Positions 26,118-34,176 are shown, counted from the first letter of the stretch. The stretch: DNA of 37,467 nucleotides from Microcaldota archaeon (GCA_018812625.1 JAHJDH010000042.1:1-37467); one strand, 5' to 3'. Made by a program: numbers and translations. The notes: generated by a model from the sequence alone, not told the origin.

Positions 26118-26528
26118 ATGCTTACTATTTATACGGATGGAGCTTCACTTGGAAACCCGGGGCCAATGGGAATCGGAGTCGTCATATACAAGGGTGGTGT
26201 CCGAGCAGAGGAACTGAGCGAATATCTTGGAGAAGGCACAAACAATATTGCAGAATATACAGCAGTACTTCGGGCACTTGAGACTGCAGTTCGCATGGGA
26301 GAGAATGAAGTTCATCTCAAAAGTGACAGTCAGCTTGTTGTTCGGCAGCTCAATAACGAATACAAGGTAAAAGATGAGAAACTCAAAGAAATAAAAAAGA
26401 AAATAGACGCAATCAGATCCAATATGAAGGTCACATTCGAGCATATACCAAGAGAGAGAAATGATGAGGCAGATGCACTCTCAAAATCAGCAGCAAAAAG
26501 AGGACGTGGGAACCAAACCTGTTTGTGA
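26118..26528 (+). CDS. rnhA: Ribonuclease HI (archaeal type)
   Basis: The 136-aa enzyme cleaves RNA in RNA/DNA hybrids. The four acidic catalytic residues are present: Asp7 (YTDGAS), Glu46 (NNIAEYTAV), Asp70 (KSDSQLVV) and Asp119 (RNDEADALS). Length and lack of the basic protrusion match archaeal type-1 RNases H such as that of Sulfolobus. A TATA-like ATTATAAAAA lies about 26 nt upstream, consistent with a leaderless transcript. The stop codon overlaps a GTG in frame with the following methyltransferase, so the two are probably cotranscribed. Confidence 0.93.
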   Translation: MLTIYTDGASLGNPGPMGIGVVIYKGGVRAEELSEYLGEGTNNIAEYTAVLRALETAVRMGENEVHLKSDSQLVVRQLNNEYKVKDEKLKEIKKKIDAIRSNMKVTFEHIPRERNDEADALSKSAAKRGRGNQTCL

Positions 26529-26533
26529 GCATT

Positions 26534-27676
26534 ATGAAAATTTCAGAAAACCTAGAGCTCGGGAAGCTGATGACTTTTGAACTGCCCAAACACGACCCAG
26601 TTCATGGGTGGTTTTGGTACAAGGAGGGATTTGCACCAGGAATCTTGGATTATTCAACGCAAGATAAAAAACCAAACGTAGTACTTGATCCATTTTGCGG
26701 GGTTGGAACAACGCTCCTTGCTGCAAAAGAACAGAAAATTGATTCTGTTGGAGTCGATGCTTCACCTCTTGCAGTTTTTATTTCAAAAACAAAAACAGAA
26801 GATTATGGCCAGGATGACATTGATGAGCTTAAGGCTTTTCTTCACAGATCAAAAGGAATGAAAAGTAATGAACAGCTTCGCTGGGAATTTGAACTTTTTG
26901 ATCCTCGGGCAGTTTTCCCAAAAAGAAACTTAAATCAGATTCTTACTCTTCGAAGTTCAATTGAAGAAGAGGTGCCAAGAGTACGAAACCTCTTGTTACT
27001 TGCATTGTTATCTGTAATTCCACAGGCAAGTATAATGGTCAAGGATGGGGGTGTTTTGAAAATTAAAAAGAATAAACGAGCCCTTCCAGCAAAAGAGATA
27101 TTCAAGAGAAAAGTGAAGAAAATTGTAAGAGAACTTGAAGCAAGAGAAACATTTGGCCATGTTCCTAAAGTTTTTCTTGGAGATGCAAGAGCACTTGATA
27201 TTCCAGAGAACAGTGTTGATCTTATTTTGACATCACCACCTTATTTGAACAATATTGATTATTCCAAAGTTTATGGACTGGAGCTCAGTCTGCTTCAAAT
27301 GAGCAAGGCCCTTGCTCAAGAGGTTAGAATGAGGGCAATTAGATCATTTATTGGAAAGCAGATGGAGGTTTCGCAAATGCCCCCAGAAGTTGGAGAAATC
27401 GGAGAGAAAATTCCGATTGTTGGAACATATTTCAAAGACATGGAACTGGCTATTGAAGAGATGTTTCGGACGCTAAAGCCTGGCGGACATGCAGATATTG
27501 TTGTTGCAAATTCAGTAATACATGAAAATCATATTTTAGTTGATGAGATTTTCGGACAAATGGCAGAGAGAATCGGATTTTCTGATGTTGAAATTATTGT
27601 GGGATCTTACAGAATTGCAGATGTTAAGCCCCAAAAAGTAAAGACGAGAGAAAGTATTGTCAGAATAAAGAAGTGA
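26534..27676 (+). CDS. Amino-methyltransferase with TSPPY motif (DNA methylase-like)
   Basis: The 380-aa protein has the SAM-binding motif DPFCGVGTTLLAA (about residues 54-66) and the catalytic TSPPY (about 234-238), in the order typical of N4-cytosine/N6-adenine DNA methyltransferases of the beta class and related proteins. The insert between them is long and helical. No restriction enzyme or specificity subunit is nearby, so if it modifies DNA it is an orphan methylase. An RNA substrate cannot be excluded. The ATG at 26534 is preferred over GTG 26525, which overlaps the rnhA stop. Confidence 0.75.
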   Translation: MKISENLELGKLMTFELPKHDPVHGWFWYKEGFAPGILDYSTQDKKPNVVLDPFCGVGTTLLAAKEQKIDSVGVDASPLAVFISKTKTEDYGQDDIDELKAFLHRSKGMKSNEQLRWEFELFDPRAVFPKRNLNQILTLRSSIEEEVPRVRNLLLLALLSVIPQASIMVKDGGVLKIKKNKRALPAKEIFKRKVKKIVRELEARETFGHVPKVFLGDARALDIPENSVDLILTSPPYLNNIDYSKVYGLELSLLQMSKALAQEVRMRAIRSFIGKQMEVSQMPPEVGEIGEKIPIVGTYFKDMELAIEEMFRTLKPGGHADIVVANSVIHENHILVDEIFGQMAERIGFSDVEIIVGSYRIADVKPQKVKTRESIVRIKK

Positions 27677-27683
27677 ATATAAA
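27676..27683 (+). promoter_or_regulatory. TATA box for ychF
   Basis: AATATAAA is centred 27 nt upstream of the ychF ATG at 27707 and overlaps the methyltransferase stop codon by one base. The distance predicts a leaderless ychF transcript. Confidence 0.5.
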
Positions 27684-27706
27684 GCCAGCTAAACAAATCA
27701 AAATCT

Positions 27707-28894
27707 ATGCTTATTGGTATCGTTGGAAAACCATCTACAGGCAAATCGACCTTTTTCATGGCAGCAACATCAGTTACAGTAGAGAGATCAGAGCGGCCAT
27801 TTACAACAATAAAACCAAACCGTGCAGTAGCTTACGTAGAAGTAGAATGTGTGGACAAAGAATTTGAAAAACAGTGCAATCCAAGAACAGGATATTGTAT
27901 TGATGGGAGAAGATTTGTTCCTGTAGAGCTTCTGGATGTTGCTGGACTTGTCCCAGGAGCGCATGAAGGAAAGGGACTTGGAAACAAATTTCTTGATGAT
28001 CTTCGCCAGGCAGATATCCTGGTTCACATAGTTGATGCCAGTGGCTCAACCAACGAAATTGGAGAAAAAATTGCTCCTGGCAGCTATGATCCATGCAATG
28101 ATGTTAGATTTTTAGAGGATGAACTTGATTACTGGATTTCAGGAATTTTAGATCGAAACTGGAAGAAGTTAATTAGAGAAGCTAGATTACACAAAAATGA
28201 AGATGTTATTGGAGATCAGTTTACAGGACTTGGAGTTGCAAAAGAAGTTGTTACCAGGATATTGAAGGAATTAGGACTTGAGGAAAAACCACTTGAAGAA
28301 TGGACTCCGGATGAGAAAAAAACTCTTGGAAAGAAAATTCGCGAACTTGGAAAACCCATAATTATTGCAGCAAATAAATGTGACTTGTCTGCTGGATTGG
28401 AGAATTATCAGAAGATGAAAAAGGAATTTCCTAATTACCTTGTAGTGCCTTGTTCAAGTGAAGCGGAAATCACATTGAAAAATGCAGCAAAAAACAAATT
28501 CATCAAATACCTGCCAGGAGACGGAGATTTTGAAATAACAGGAAATTTGAATGAAGCACAAAAAGGCGCAATGGACATCTTGAAAAAAATCCTTGAGAAA
28601 TATGGGGGCACTGGAGTTCAGAGATGCCTGAATACAGCAGTGTTTGACTATCTGAAATATATTGCGGTATTCCCGGGCGGAGTTAAGAAACTTGAAGATT
28701 CACAAGGTCGAACATTAGCAGATTGTCTATTGCTTCCTAGTAAGAGTACTGCCCTGGATTTTGCATTTGCATTGCATTCAGATATGGGAAATGGATTCAT
28801 AAGAGCTATTGATGTTAGAACCAAAAAAGCACTTGGAAAAGAACATATTCTAAAACACAGAGATATTCTTGAAATTGTCTTCAAGAAACCATAA
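27707..28894 (+). CDS. ychF: YchF/OBG-type GTPase (archaeal)
   Basis: The 395-aa protein has G1 GIVGKPSTGKST (residues 4-15), G3 DVAGLVPGAHEGKGLGN, and a G4 in the form AANKCDLS, then a helical insert and the C-terminal TGS domain. This is the archaeal form of the OBG/YchF family, a ribosome-associated GTPase/ATPase. Its 3' end is unusual: the last codons read EIVFKKP-stop, and a second copy of EIVFKK-stop lies 1.36 kb downstream next to the HIT gene, with a homing endonuclease gene between. The C-terminal Pro is therefore probably element-derived. The coding end overlaps the endonuclease gene's end by 14 nt. Confidence 0.93.
   Translation: MLIGIVGKPSTGKSTFFMAATSVTVERSERPFTTIKPNRAVAYVEVECVDKEFEKQCNPRTGYCIDGRRFVPVELLDVAGLVPGAHEGKGLGNKFLDDLRQADILVHIVDASGSTNEIGEKIAPGSYDPCNDVRFLEDELDYWISGILDRNWKKLIREARLHKNEDVIGDQFTGLGVAKEVVTRILKELGLEEKPLEEWTPDEKKTLGKKIRELGKPIIIAANKCDLSAGLENYQKMKKEFPNYLVVPCSSEAEITLKNAAKNKFIKYLPGDGDFEITGNLNEAQKGAMDILKKILEKYGGTGVQRCLNTAVFDYLKYIAVFPGGVKKLEDSQGRTLADCLLLPSKSTALDFAFALHSDMGNGFIRAIDVRTKKALGKEHILKHRDILEIVFKKP
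28869..28888 (+). repeat. Direct repeat, upstream copy (ychF 3' end)
   Basis: Twenty bases of the ychF 3' coding end (codes L/I-E-I-V-F-K-K) are repeated exactly at 30232-30251. Similarity extends a further 7-8 nt upstream with mismatches. The pair brackets the homing endonuclease gene. Confidence 0.9.
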
Positions 28895-30155
28895 ATGGCA
28901 CGCACCAGTCTCCAATATTCGAAATATAAAGATAATGATTCGTTTTTCCTCTGCCTTTGTTTTCTTCATTCTTTATAATATTCGCTCGCCTCAACAGTAA
29001 TAAATATTTCCATAAAGTTGCATGAGATATACCAAGCTCTGTCATTAATTGATGTTTTGTGATTTTTTTCTTCTTTTTAGCAAAGTGAAATATCGAGGTT
29101 ATGGAAACTTTTGATGTTGCCCTTTTTCTTGTGAAATACTCTAATGAGGCCAATGCATTTTCTTCGGAGTTTGGTGGATATCCAATCCCATTTATTAAAA
29201 AGTTAAGTCTATTCCCTTTAGTAGTTTTATCCCCAAAGATGGAAATCCATTTTTTACTATCTGTACATTGAGAAAGGTACTGGGATTTAAGAAAGAAAAA
29301 GCCAGATTTTGAGCAGGAATACTTAAACTCAAACCCGTTTTCATAGAATATTTCGCTTAAATCATTAATAAATTTTTTACTTTTAAGTCCTATGGTAACA
29401 GTGCTATCTAATTCGACAGATCCGTCGAACGACATCACACCTCTAGCAAACTCAAAACGATAATGAGATTTTTTTAATATTTCGGGTTCGTGTATATTTT
29501 TTGCTTTATAACCATAGGAAAAACCAAGGAACATAGTAAAAAATCTAGAAATTGCTTTGCAGTCTACAATTAAAAGCCAGCAATTCTCTTTTTTGCTCTT
29601 TTTTAATGAAAATTTTATCCCAAAGATCTTTTCGAATTTTTCTTGTCCCATTCTTAGGACACATGCATTTTGATCAACAATCCCAAGTCTTTCTTTTCCT
29701 TGTTTATCTCTACTTATCCACCCATCAGCTGCAATTGCTCCTATGAGCCATGCAAGTTCTTTAGTCAGTCTTTTTGGAAATTTAACCCAGTTCTTGCTTA
29801 TTCCAAATTTAAAGAACTCCACACCCATTTGGATTTTACTGCAGAAAAAATCCTTCCTGTATTGAGGAAGTTTGGATAACATGACATTTAATAAAAAAAC
29901 AGGAAAAAAGGTATGTTCCCGAAAATATTTGAGAATTGTTGATTTTTCAGTTCCAATTTGGACAGTTATCTCACGACTTAGTTCATACTGATTAATTTTC
30001 TCTCGTTTACAAATTTCATTCACTATTTCATCAAAGATAGATCGTAGGTTCCTACCTTGGATATAAAAACAAGAATTGATTGTTTCTGGTTTTGTACCAT
30101 CTAGCTCTAAAATATGAAAATGCTTAACGCTCCCACCACGAGTTTTACAACCCAT
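28881..30155 (-). CDS. Free-standing LAGLIDADG-type homing endonuclease
   Basis: The 424-aa protein has two LAGLIDADG-like helices: LAWLIGAIAADG (134-145) and FEFARGVMSFDG (234-245), each ending in an acidic residue followed by Gly, as in the catalytic helices of the family. The N-terminal 120 residues may bind DNA; the C-terminus has a winged-helix/HTH segment (KHQLMTELGISHATLWKYL). There are no intein splicing residues, and the gene is antisense to ychF and independent of it. Composition is Lys/Phe/Ile-rich and AT-richer than neighbours. The direct repeats at its borders mark it as an inserted element. It should cut an allele of ychF lacking the insert; that is an inference. Confidence 0.82.
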   Translation of the reverse strand: MGCKTRGGSVKHFHILELDGTKPETINSCFYIQGRNLRSIFDEIVNEICKREKINQYELSREITVQIGTEKSTILKYFREHTFFPVFLLNVMLSKLPQYRKDFFCSKIQMGVEFFKFGISKNWVKFPKRLTKELAWLIGAIAADGWISRDKQGKERLGIVDQNACVLRMGQEKFEKIFGIKFSLKKSKKENCWLLIVDCKAISRFFTMFLGFSYGYKAKNIHEPEILKKSHYRFEFARGVMSFDGSVELDSTVTIGLKSKKFINDLSEIFYENGFEFKYSCSKSGFFFLKSQYLSQCTDSKKWISIFGDKTTKGNRLNFLINGIGYPPNSEENALASLEYFTRKRATSKVSITSIFHFAKKKKKITKHQLMTELGISHATLWKYLLLLRRANIIKNEENKGRGKTNHYLYISNIGDWCVPFMVS

Positions 30156-30231
30156 AAGAAAATTTAGGTTTTGAAATTTAACTATTTTTTGCAGCCTAGT
30201 TCATTTCCGCAGAATAAACAAAAAGATGTAA

Positions 30232-30251
30232 TTGAAATTGTCTTCAAGAAA
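30232..30251 (+). repeat. Direct repeat, downstream copy (displaced ychF terminus)
   Basis: The exact 20-base copy of 28869-28888. Read in frame it gives DVIEIVFKK followed by TAG, a natural-looking YchF C-terminus, and it overlaps the last codons of the HIT gene on the other strand. It is probably the original end of ychF, displaced by the insertion. Confidence 0.85.
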
Positions 30252-30690
30252 TAGTTTTCAGTTGTTTTCGGATTTTCATTGCAATTTCATCCAATTCTTT
30301 ACGGGACATTTTAACAAAATTGTTTGAGCCGTGTTTCAATCCAAAACCATCTCCCTTGTATCTTGGAATAACATGCATATGGAAATGAAAAACTTCCTGC
30401 ATTGCAGATTCTCCATCTGCAAGAAAGAGATTTATCCCTTCGCTCCTGAATGTAGATTTTCGTATAGCAGCAGCCATTAGCTTTGTAATTTTCATGACAT
30501 GCACAAAGCTTTCGTCATTAAGATCAGCCATATAAGGGATATGGATCTTGGGAATTACTAAAAGGTGGCCGGGGTTGACAGGTTCTAATGGTGGAAAAAC
30601 AGCTACCAGTTCATCCTCATATACCATACTGACCGGAGAATTGCCTTCTAGAATTTTACAGAAAACACAGTTTTCCTTATCCTCTTTCAT
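30244..30690 (-). CDS. HIT-family hydrolase
   Basis: The 148-aa protein has the N-terminal zinc-type pair CVFCKI (residues about 8-13), the segment GHLLVIPKIHIPYM and the catalytic triad motif HFHMHVIPR, all of the HIT (Hint/Ap4A hydrolase) family. It hydrolyses nucleotide phosphoramidates or dinucleoside polyphosphates; the precise substrate is unknown. The C-terminus (KQLKTIS) overlaps the downstream ychF repeat in antisense. The ATG at 30690 is the first in-frame start and gives the normal family length. Confidence 0.93.
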   Translation of the reverse strand: MKEDKENCVFCKILEGNSPVSMVYEDELVAVFPPLEPVNPGHLLVIPKIHIPYMADLNDESFVHVMKITKLMAAAIRKSTFRSEGINLFLADGESAMQEVFHFHMHVIPRYKGDGFGLKHGSNNFVKMSRKELDEIAMKIRKQLKTIS

Positions 30691-30744
30691 AAGAAAATTG
30701 TCATTCTGAATATTCTTAAATCATACATCCTAAAGATAAAATTG

Positions 30745-31155
30745 ATGATATTGGTCATGTCAACATACCCGACAAGAAAAAGTGCGGATAATGCTGCAAT
30801 AAAAATAATTGAAAAGGAACTTGCAGCATGCGTAAACATCATCAAAATTGATGAGTCGGTCTATAGGTGGAAAGGAAAGATAGAAAGACATCCAGAGTAC
30901 CAGCTTCTGATTAAAACAAGAAAAAAAGCATACCTCCAGCTTGAGGCATTTATCAAACAAACACACCCTCATGAAGTACCAGAGATTATTTATATTGAAA
31001 TAAAAGGCGGATCAAAGGATTACTTGAGCTGGATGGATTCAACAGTACTTCCAAGGCCTTTGAGAGTGCCGCTTGATCTAAGAGCCCTAAAACGAGCATC
31101 AGATCCATCCAAAGAACTCAAAAGCGCCAGGAACCCAAGCACTTTGTCATTATAA
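30745..31155 (+). CDS. cutA: CutA1 divalent-cation tolerance family protein, extended
   Basis: The protein shows CutA hallmarks: the opening ILVMSTYPTRKSADN, ELAACVNIIKIDESVYRWKGKIE, the E/L-rich ending LLIKTRKKAY and HPHEVPEIIYIEIKGGS. CutA forms trimers and is linked to copper or metal tolerance. The family normally ends about where SWMDSTV is found (near residue 98); here 35-40 further residues (PRPLRVPLDLRALKRASDP) run on over the convergent pop5 gene. The ATG at 30745 follows a TTG one codon earlier. The tail may be non-functional read-through after stop-codon loss. Confidence 0.88.
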   Translation: MILVMSTYPTRKSADNAAIKIIEKELAACVNIIKIDESVYRWKGKIERHPEYQLLIKTRKKAYLQLEAFIKQTHPHEVPEIIYIEIKGGSKDYLSWMDSTVLPRPLRVPLDLRALKRASDPSKELKSARNPSTLSL

Positions 31156-31349
31156 TCACGTTCACAGCGGATGATTCCGGATTTTCCATCAAAACTGACC
31201 AGCTTTAGTGCTGCATAAGAAAGTCCAAGTTCTCCAAAGAACTTCAATGCTTCAGCATAGAGCAATGGCTTGAGGGTATTCTCATCAATATGTTTGCCTT
31301 CATACTCAAATAAGACATATCTTTTGTGAAGTGCTCTTGCCTTGGTCAT
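31020..31349 (-). CDS. rnp2: RNase P protein subunit Pop5 (Rnp2)
   Basis: The 109-aa product starting at ATG 31349 matches archaeal Pop5: RYVLFEYEGKHIDE, then LLYAEALKFFGELGLSYAALKL, GIIRCERDYNDKV and LRSSGTLKGL. Pop5 pairs with Rpp30 in the catalytic-domain core of archaeal RNase P. A longer reading frame to 31430 would overlap the upstream gene and start with an unrelated leader, so it is rejected. Three genes 32161 to 31020 run in one direction with 4-10 nt spacing. The 3' end overlaps cutA by 136 nt. Confidence 0.9.
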   Translation of the reverse strand: MTKARALHKRYVLFEYEGKHIDENTLKPLLYAEALKFFGELGLSYAALKLVSFDGKSGIIRCERDYNDKVLGFLALLSSLDGSDARFRALRSSGTLKGLGSTVESIQLK

Positions 31350-31353
31350 GCAT

Positions 31354-31686
31354 TCACTCTTTTTCAACAATAACAGCAGTTCCTGTAGATGAGAATAATA
31401 GTGTTGCCCTAAAAACTTCACTGGTTTCAAAATCTGTTTTCAAAACAGCATTAGCTCCCATTGCTTTTGCACTTTCCTTTAGTCTTGAGAGAGATTCCAT
31501 TCTTGATTTTTCAATCTCAGAGGTAAATGCAGTAACTTCTCCGCCAAACATTGATTCTATGCCAGCAATGAACTTTCCACCAACTCCACGGGTTCTTGCA
31601 GTAAGTCCTGAAACAAGACCAATTACTTTCTTCACCTTGTATCCTGGGATACTGTCCATTGTTACGACCATTACATCGTCTTCCAT
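31354..31686 (-). CDS. YbjQ/UPF0145 family protein
   Basis: The 110-aa protein starts at ATG 31686 with ribosome binding site AGGTGA close upstream. It matches YbjQ (UPF0145, DUF74): MVVTMDSIPGYKVKKVIGLV, then GGEVTAFTSEIEKSRMESL and AMGANAVLKTDF. These proteins form pentamers and were named heavy-metal binding, but the function is unsettled. It lies between the CPGC-protein gene and pop5, in the same operon. An upstream in-frame ATG at 31767 is rejected because it would begin inside the previous gene. Confidence 0.85.
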   Translation of the reverse strand: MEDDVMVVTMDSIPGYKVKKVIGLVSGLTARTRGVGGKFIAGIESMFGGEVTAFTSEIEKSRMESLSRLKESAKAMGANAVLKTDFETSEVFRATLLFSSTGTAVIVEKE

Positions 31687-31696
31687 AGTTTTCACC

Positions 31697-32161
31697 TTAT
31701 TCAATTCTTCCAAAAAGTGCTCCCTGAACTTTGCCGAATTTTTTGGCGCATCCAGGACAAAGAGCATAGAATGAGATTATTTCTTTTGTATCCTTCACAT
31801 CAGCCTTGAAAAGCTTAAACCAATTTCCAACATCCTTGTAGTCTTTTCCTTCATAAAATCGAGTTACAAATGTTCCAGAAATTGTATCAGTTTCATACTT
31901 AGAATCTTTTTCTTTGACAGCAATGTAAACATCCCCGCCAAACATCCCCTCATTTCTCCAGACCATAATAGGAGCTTCTTCTGCCAGATTGTTCTTTGCA
32001 TGAAGATGCTTCATGATGGTATCAAGTGCTTTGTCAAGGCCAAGAGGCATATAGAAAAATGCAAAATAATGCTTTTTCACAAACAACTTATTCTTCCATT
32101 TTACTGTTTTGTTATCCCAGTCTTTTTTGCTGATGAGCTCGCAACATTTTTCATCATCCAT
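31697..32161 (-). CDS. Conserved hypothetical protein with C-terminal CPGC
   Basis: The 154-aa protein is soluble. I recognise no domain with certainty. Notable features: an early Cys pair (KCCELIS), a region KALDTIMKHLHAKNN, and a C-terminus with ALCPGCAKKFGKVQGALFG, which could be half a metal-binding site with the N-terminal Cys pair. It begins the three-gene operon with YbjQ and Pop5. Its start codon faces purE; the two lie 55 nt apart, with a TATA-like AATATATC about 22 nt upstream. Confidence 0.65.
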   Translation of the reverse strand: MDDEKCCELISKKDWDNKTVKWKNKLFVKKHYFAFFYMPLGLDKALDTIMKHLHAKNNLAEEAPIMVWRNEGMFGGDVYIAVKEKDSKYETDTISGTFVTRFYEGKDYKDVGNWFKLFKADVKDTKEIISFYALCPGCAKKFGKVQGALFGRIE

Positions 32162-32216
32162 AAAATCTACCAGAATCGATATATTCGCAATACTTTAAAC
32201 AGTTTCTTGGGAATTT

Positions 32217-32660
32217 ATGTCTATGGAAAAAGTCCTAATTATATCCGGATCCAAAAGTGATGAGGAGATTGTGAATAAAGCAATTGATGTGCTCAGGGCA
32301 TTTGACGTGGAATACAGGTATGAAGTTGCTTCGGCTCACAGAAATCCGGACAAGGTTGAATCTCTTGTTCAGGAAAGCAGTGCTGATGTGTTCATTGCAG
32401 TTGCAGGCCTTAGTGCAGCTCTTCCAGGAGTAATAGCTTCAAGAACAACAAAACCAGTAATTGGAGTTCCTGTAAATGCAGCACTTGATGGACTTGATGC
32501 TCTTTTATCCATTGCACAGATGCCACCAAATGTCCCAGTTGCAGCAGTTGGGATTAATAATGGCAAAAATGCAGCAATGCTTGCCATACAAATTCTTGCA
32601 CTAAGTGACAGCGGACTTGCACAAAAGCTCCTCGAATTCAAAGAAAAAATGAAACAGTGA
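32217..32660 (+). CDS. purE: N5-CAIR mutase-like protein (PurE family)
   Basis: The 147-aa protein has PurE signatures: [12 protein letters not shown] (residues 6-17), [26 protein letters not shown] and [17 protein letters not shown]. PurE moves the carboxylate of N5-CAIR to CAIR in purine synthesis. Family members normally have G-S-x-S-D with W or L next; here it is SDEE. No other purine gene is in the window, and DPANN genomes often lack the full pathway, so the role may differ. Two start codons occur, ATG 32217 and ATG 32223; a TATA-like CTTTAAAC near 32194-32201 is just upstream. Confidence 0.88.
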   Translation: MSMEKVLIISGSKSDEEIVNKAIDVLRAFDVEYRYEVASAHRNPDKVESLVQESSADVFIAVAGLSAALPGVIASRTTKPVIGVPVNAALDGLDALLSIAQMPPNVPVAAVGINNGKNAAMLAIQILALSDSGLAQKLLEFKEKMKQ

Positions 32661-32666
32661 AGATAT

Positions 32667-33266
32667 ATGAAAAAAGGATTATTTTCTAAAAAACCAGACT
32701 TCCATTTTCCGCCCCTTCTTAGAAAATTGAAGAGAGGAGGACCTGCAGTAACTCAGCCAAAGGATGCAGGGCACATCATCGCATATACCGGAATTGGAAG
32801 GGATTCAAAAGTAATTGAACTAGGCTCAGGCTCTGGATTTATGACGGTGCAGTTTGCAAACATTGTTTCAGAAGTTGTAAGCTACGAAAAGAGAGAAGAA
32901 TTTTTGGATCTTGCAAAATCAAATGTGAAGAGAGCAAAACTGGAGAATGTTGAATTCAAATTAAGGGATGTGCTCGAGGGAATTGATGAGCAGGATGAGA
33001 GCTATGATCTTGTGTTTTCCGATATTGCAGAAGCAGATAAAATAGTAGATTCTGCAAATATGGCCTTGAAAAAAGACGGATATGTTGCAGCTCACTGCCT
33101 CCAGTCAGAGCAGGCAAAAGCACTTCATCTGGCACTTGAGGGAGTATTTAGTGAAGTATTCACAATTGAAAGCATACTCAGAGAATATGAAGTTCGTGAA
33201 TTTGGTTTTAGGCCAAAGCATTTCGGACTGACTCATACAGCTTATTTAGTATTTGCAAGGAAATAG
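32667..33266 (+). CDS. TrmI-like SAM methyltransferase (tRNA m1A58 type)
   Basis: The 199-aa protein resembles the TrmI/Gcd14 family: SAM motif I VIELGSGSGFMTVQFA, the anchor RGGPAVTQPKDAGHIIAYTGIG, motif near VSYEKREEFLDLAKSNVKRA and the acidic DLVFSDIAEAD. The family catalyses m1A at position 57/58 of tRNA. The N-terminal beta domain of typical TrmI is missing, leaving just a 10-residue leader, so the protein is shorter (typically 250-280 aa). It starts 6 nt after purE and overlaps the reductase frame. Confidence 0.8.
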   Translation: MKKGLFSKKPDFHFPPLLRKLKRGGPAVTQPKDAGHIIAYTGIGRDSKVIELGSGSGFMTVQFANIVSEVVSYEKREEFLDLAKSNVKRAKLENVEFKLRDVLEGIDEQDESYDLVFSDIAEADKIVDSANMALKKDGYVAAHCLQSEQAKALHLALEGVFSEVFTIESILREYEVREFGFRPKHFGLTHTAYLVFARK

Positions 33267-33276
33267 ATGTGATGAA

Positions 33277-33795
33277 ATGTATGTACCGATAATTCTTGGA
33301 ACTGCAAGGGCAGGAAGACAATCAGAAAAAGTAGCAAATTTTGTTCTTGAGCAAGCAAAAAAGGCAGAGCTGGATAGTGAGATCATTGATGTTAGAGATT
33401 ATAGGATTGGTGCAACAGACAATTCTGGAGAAAGCTCCCAGGCAGTAAAATTTGCGGAGAAGATCAAGAAGGCAAATGCGCTAATTGTAGTTACTCCTGA
33501 GTATAATTTCAATATCCCAGGAGAGCTCAAAATGATGCTAGATATGCTATATAGAGAGTATGCAGGACTTCCTGTTGGAATTGTAAGCGTCTCTGCAGGA
33601 GACTTTGGCGGAGTTCGTGCTGCTCAGGAGCTGAAACTTATCTGCACTACATTTTGCATGCATCCGAGTTGTGAAACGTTATTTTTCCCAAATGTTCAGG
33701 ATCAGTTTGATGAAAATGGGAAGATAAAAAACGAGAAATATTACAAAAGAGCATCCAGATTTTTAGCTCGAATAATTGAAAATTCAAGAAAATAA
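33277..33795 (+). CDS. NAD(P)H-dependent FMN reductase family protein
   Basis: The 172-aa protein has a flavodoxin-like fold of the NADPH-dependent FMN reductase type: YVPIILGTARAGRQSEKVA (phosphate-binding loop), then VVTPEYNFNIPGELKMMLD (the conserved P-E-Y-N motif) and SVSAGDFGGVRAAQEL. It reduces flavin or quinone-like substrates; the substrate is unknown. I use ATG 33277; the TTG at 33253 would overlap the upstream gene by 14 nt. It ends just before the ferredoxin promoter. Confidence 0.9.
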   Translation: MYVPIILGTARAGRQSEKVANFVLEQAKKAELDSEIIDVRDYRIGATDNSGESSQAVKFAEKIKKANALIVVTPEYNFNIPGELKMMLDMLYREYAGLPVGIVSVSAGDFGGVRAAQELKLICTTFCMHPSCETLFFPNVQDQFDENGKIKNEKYYKRASRFLARIIENSRK

Positions 33796-33798
33796 AGA

Positions 33799-33833
33799 TT
33801 TATAACTTGTTTACAGTGATATGAAAAGGTGAG
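33799..33833 (+). promoter_or_regulatory. Ferredoxin promoter and ribosome binding site
   Basis: TTTATAAC at 33799-33806 is a TATA box; about 26 nt further would place the transcription start near 33829. AGGTGAG at 33827-33833 is a perfect ribosome binding site 4 nt before the ATG at 33837, so the leader would be very short. Confidence 0.5.
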
Positions 33834-33836
33834 AAT

Positions 33837-34109
33837 ATGGCAGAAGTAGAAGTAAAGAACGATGGAAAGACAATTGAAGTAGCAGACAACTCATTGCTCA
33901 CTGAACTAGATGGAAAATGTTCAATTTTGTTTGCATGCAAAGCAGGAGCATGCGGCTCATGCAAAGTAAAGGTTCTTGAGGGAATGAAAAACCTTGAAGA
34001 GCCAAGTGAAGAGGAAAAAGCAGGCCTTGCAACATTTGGTACCGGAGACAATGAGAGACTTTTGTGCCTTTGTAAGATCAAATCCGGCAAAGTCGTAGTT
34101 GAATACTAA
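33837..34109 (+). CDS. [2Fe-2S] ferredoxin (plant/adrenodoxin type)
   Basis: The 90-aa protein has the loop C34-KAGA-C39-GS-C42 and a fourth ligand at C77 or C79 (LLCLCK), plus an extra Cys28, a pattern of C-X4-C-X2-C-X(34-36)-C. The fold is the beta-grasp of 2Fe-2S ferredoxins. It carries electrons to unidentified partners; the upstream flavin reductase is a plausible donor, but it has its own promoter. It ends with a T-rich terminator-like tract near 34111-34120. Confidence 0.93.
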   Translation: MAEVEVKNDGKTIEVADNSLLTELDGKCSILFACKAGACGSCKVKVLEGMKNLEEPSEEEKAGLATFGTGDNERLLCLCKIKSGKVVVEY

Positions 34110-34176
34110 CTTTTTATTTCTTATTCTTCATACTTACTTCTCCTTTTGGAGAGTTTTGATGAAACTTTTCCAAAAG

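Noticed and set aside
28881-30155. An intein or self-splicing intron in ychF.
   Set aside because: The reading frame is antisense to ychF, ychF is complete upstream, and no splicing residues are present.
31020-31430. A longer Pop5 start at 31430 and a longer YbjQ start at 31767.
   Set aside because: Both would overlap the upstream genes and add leaders unrelated to the families; internal ATGs at 31349 and 31686 give normal lengths and, for YbjQ, a good ribosome binding site.
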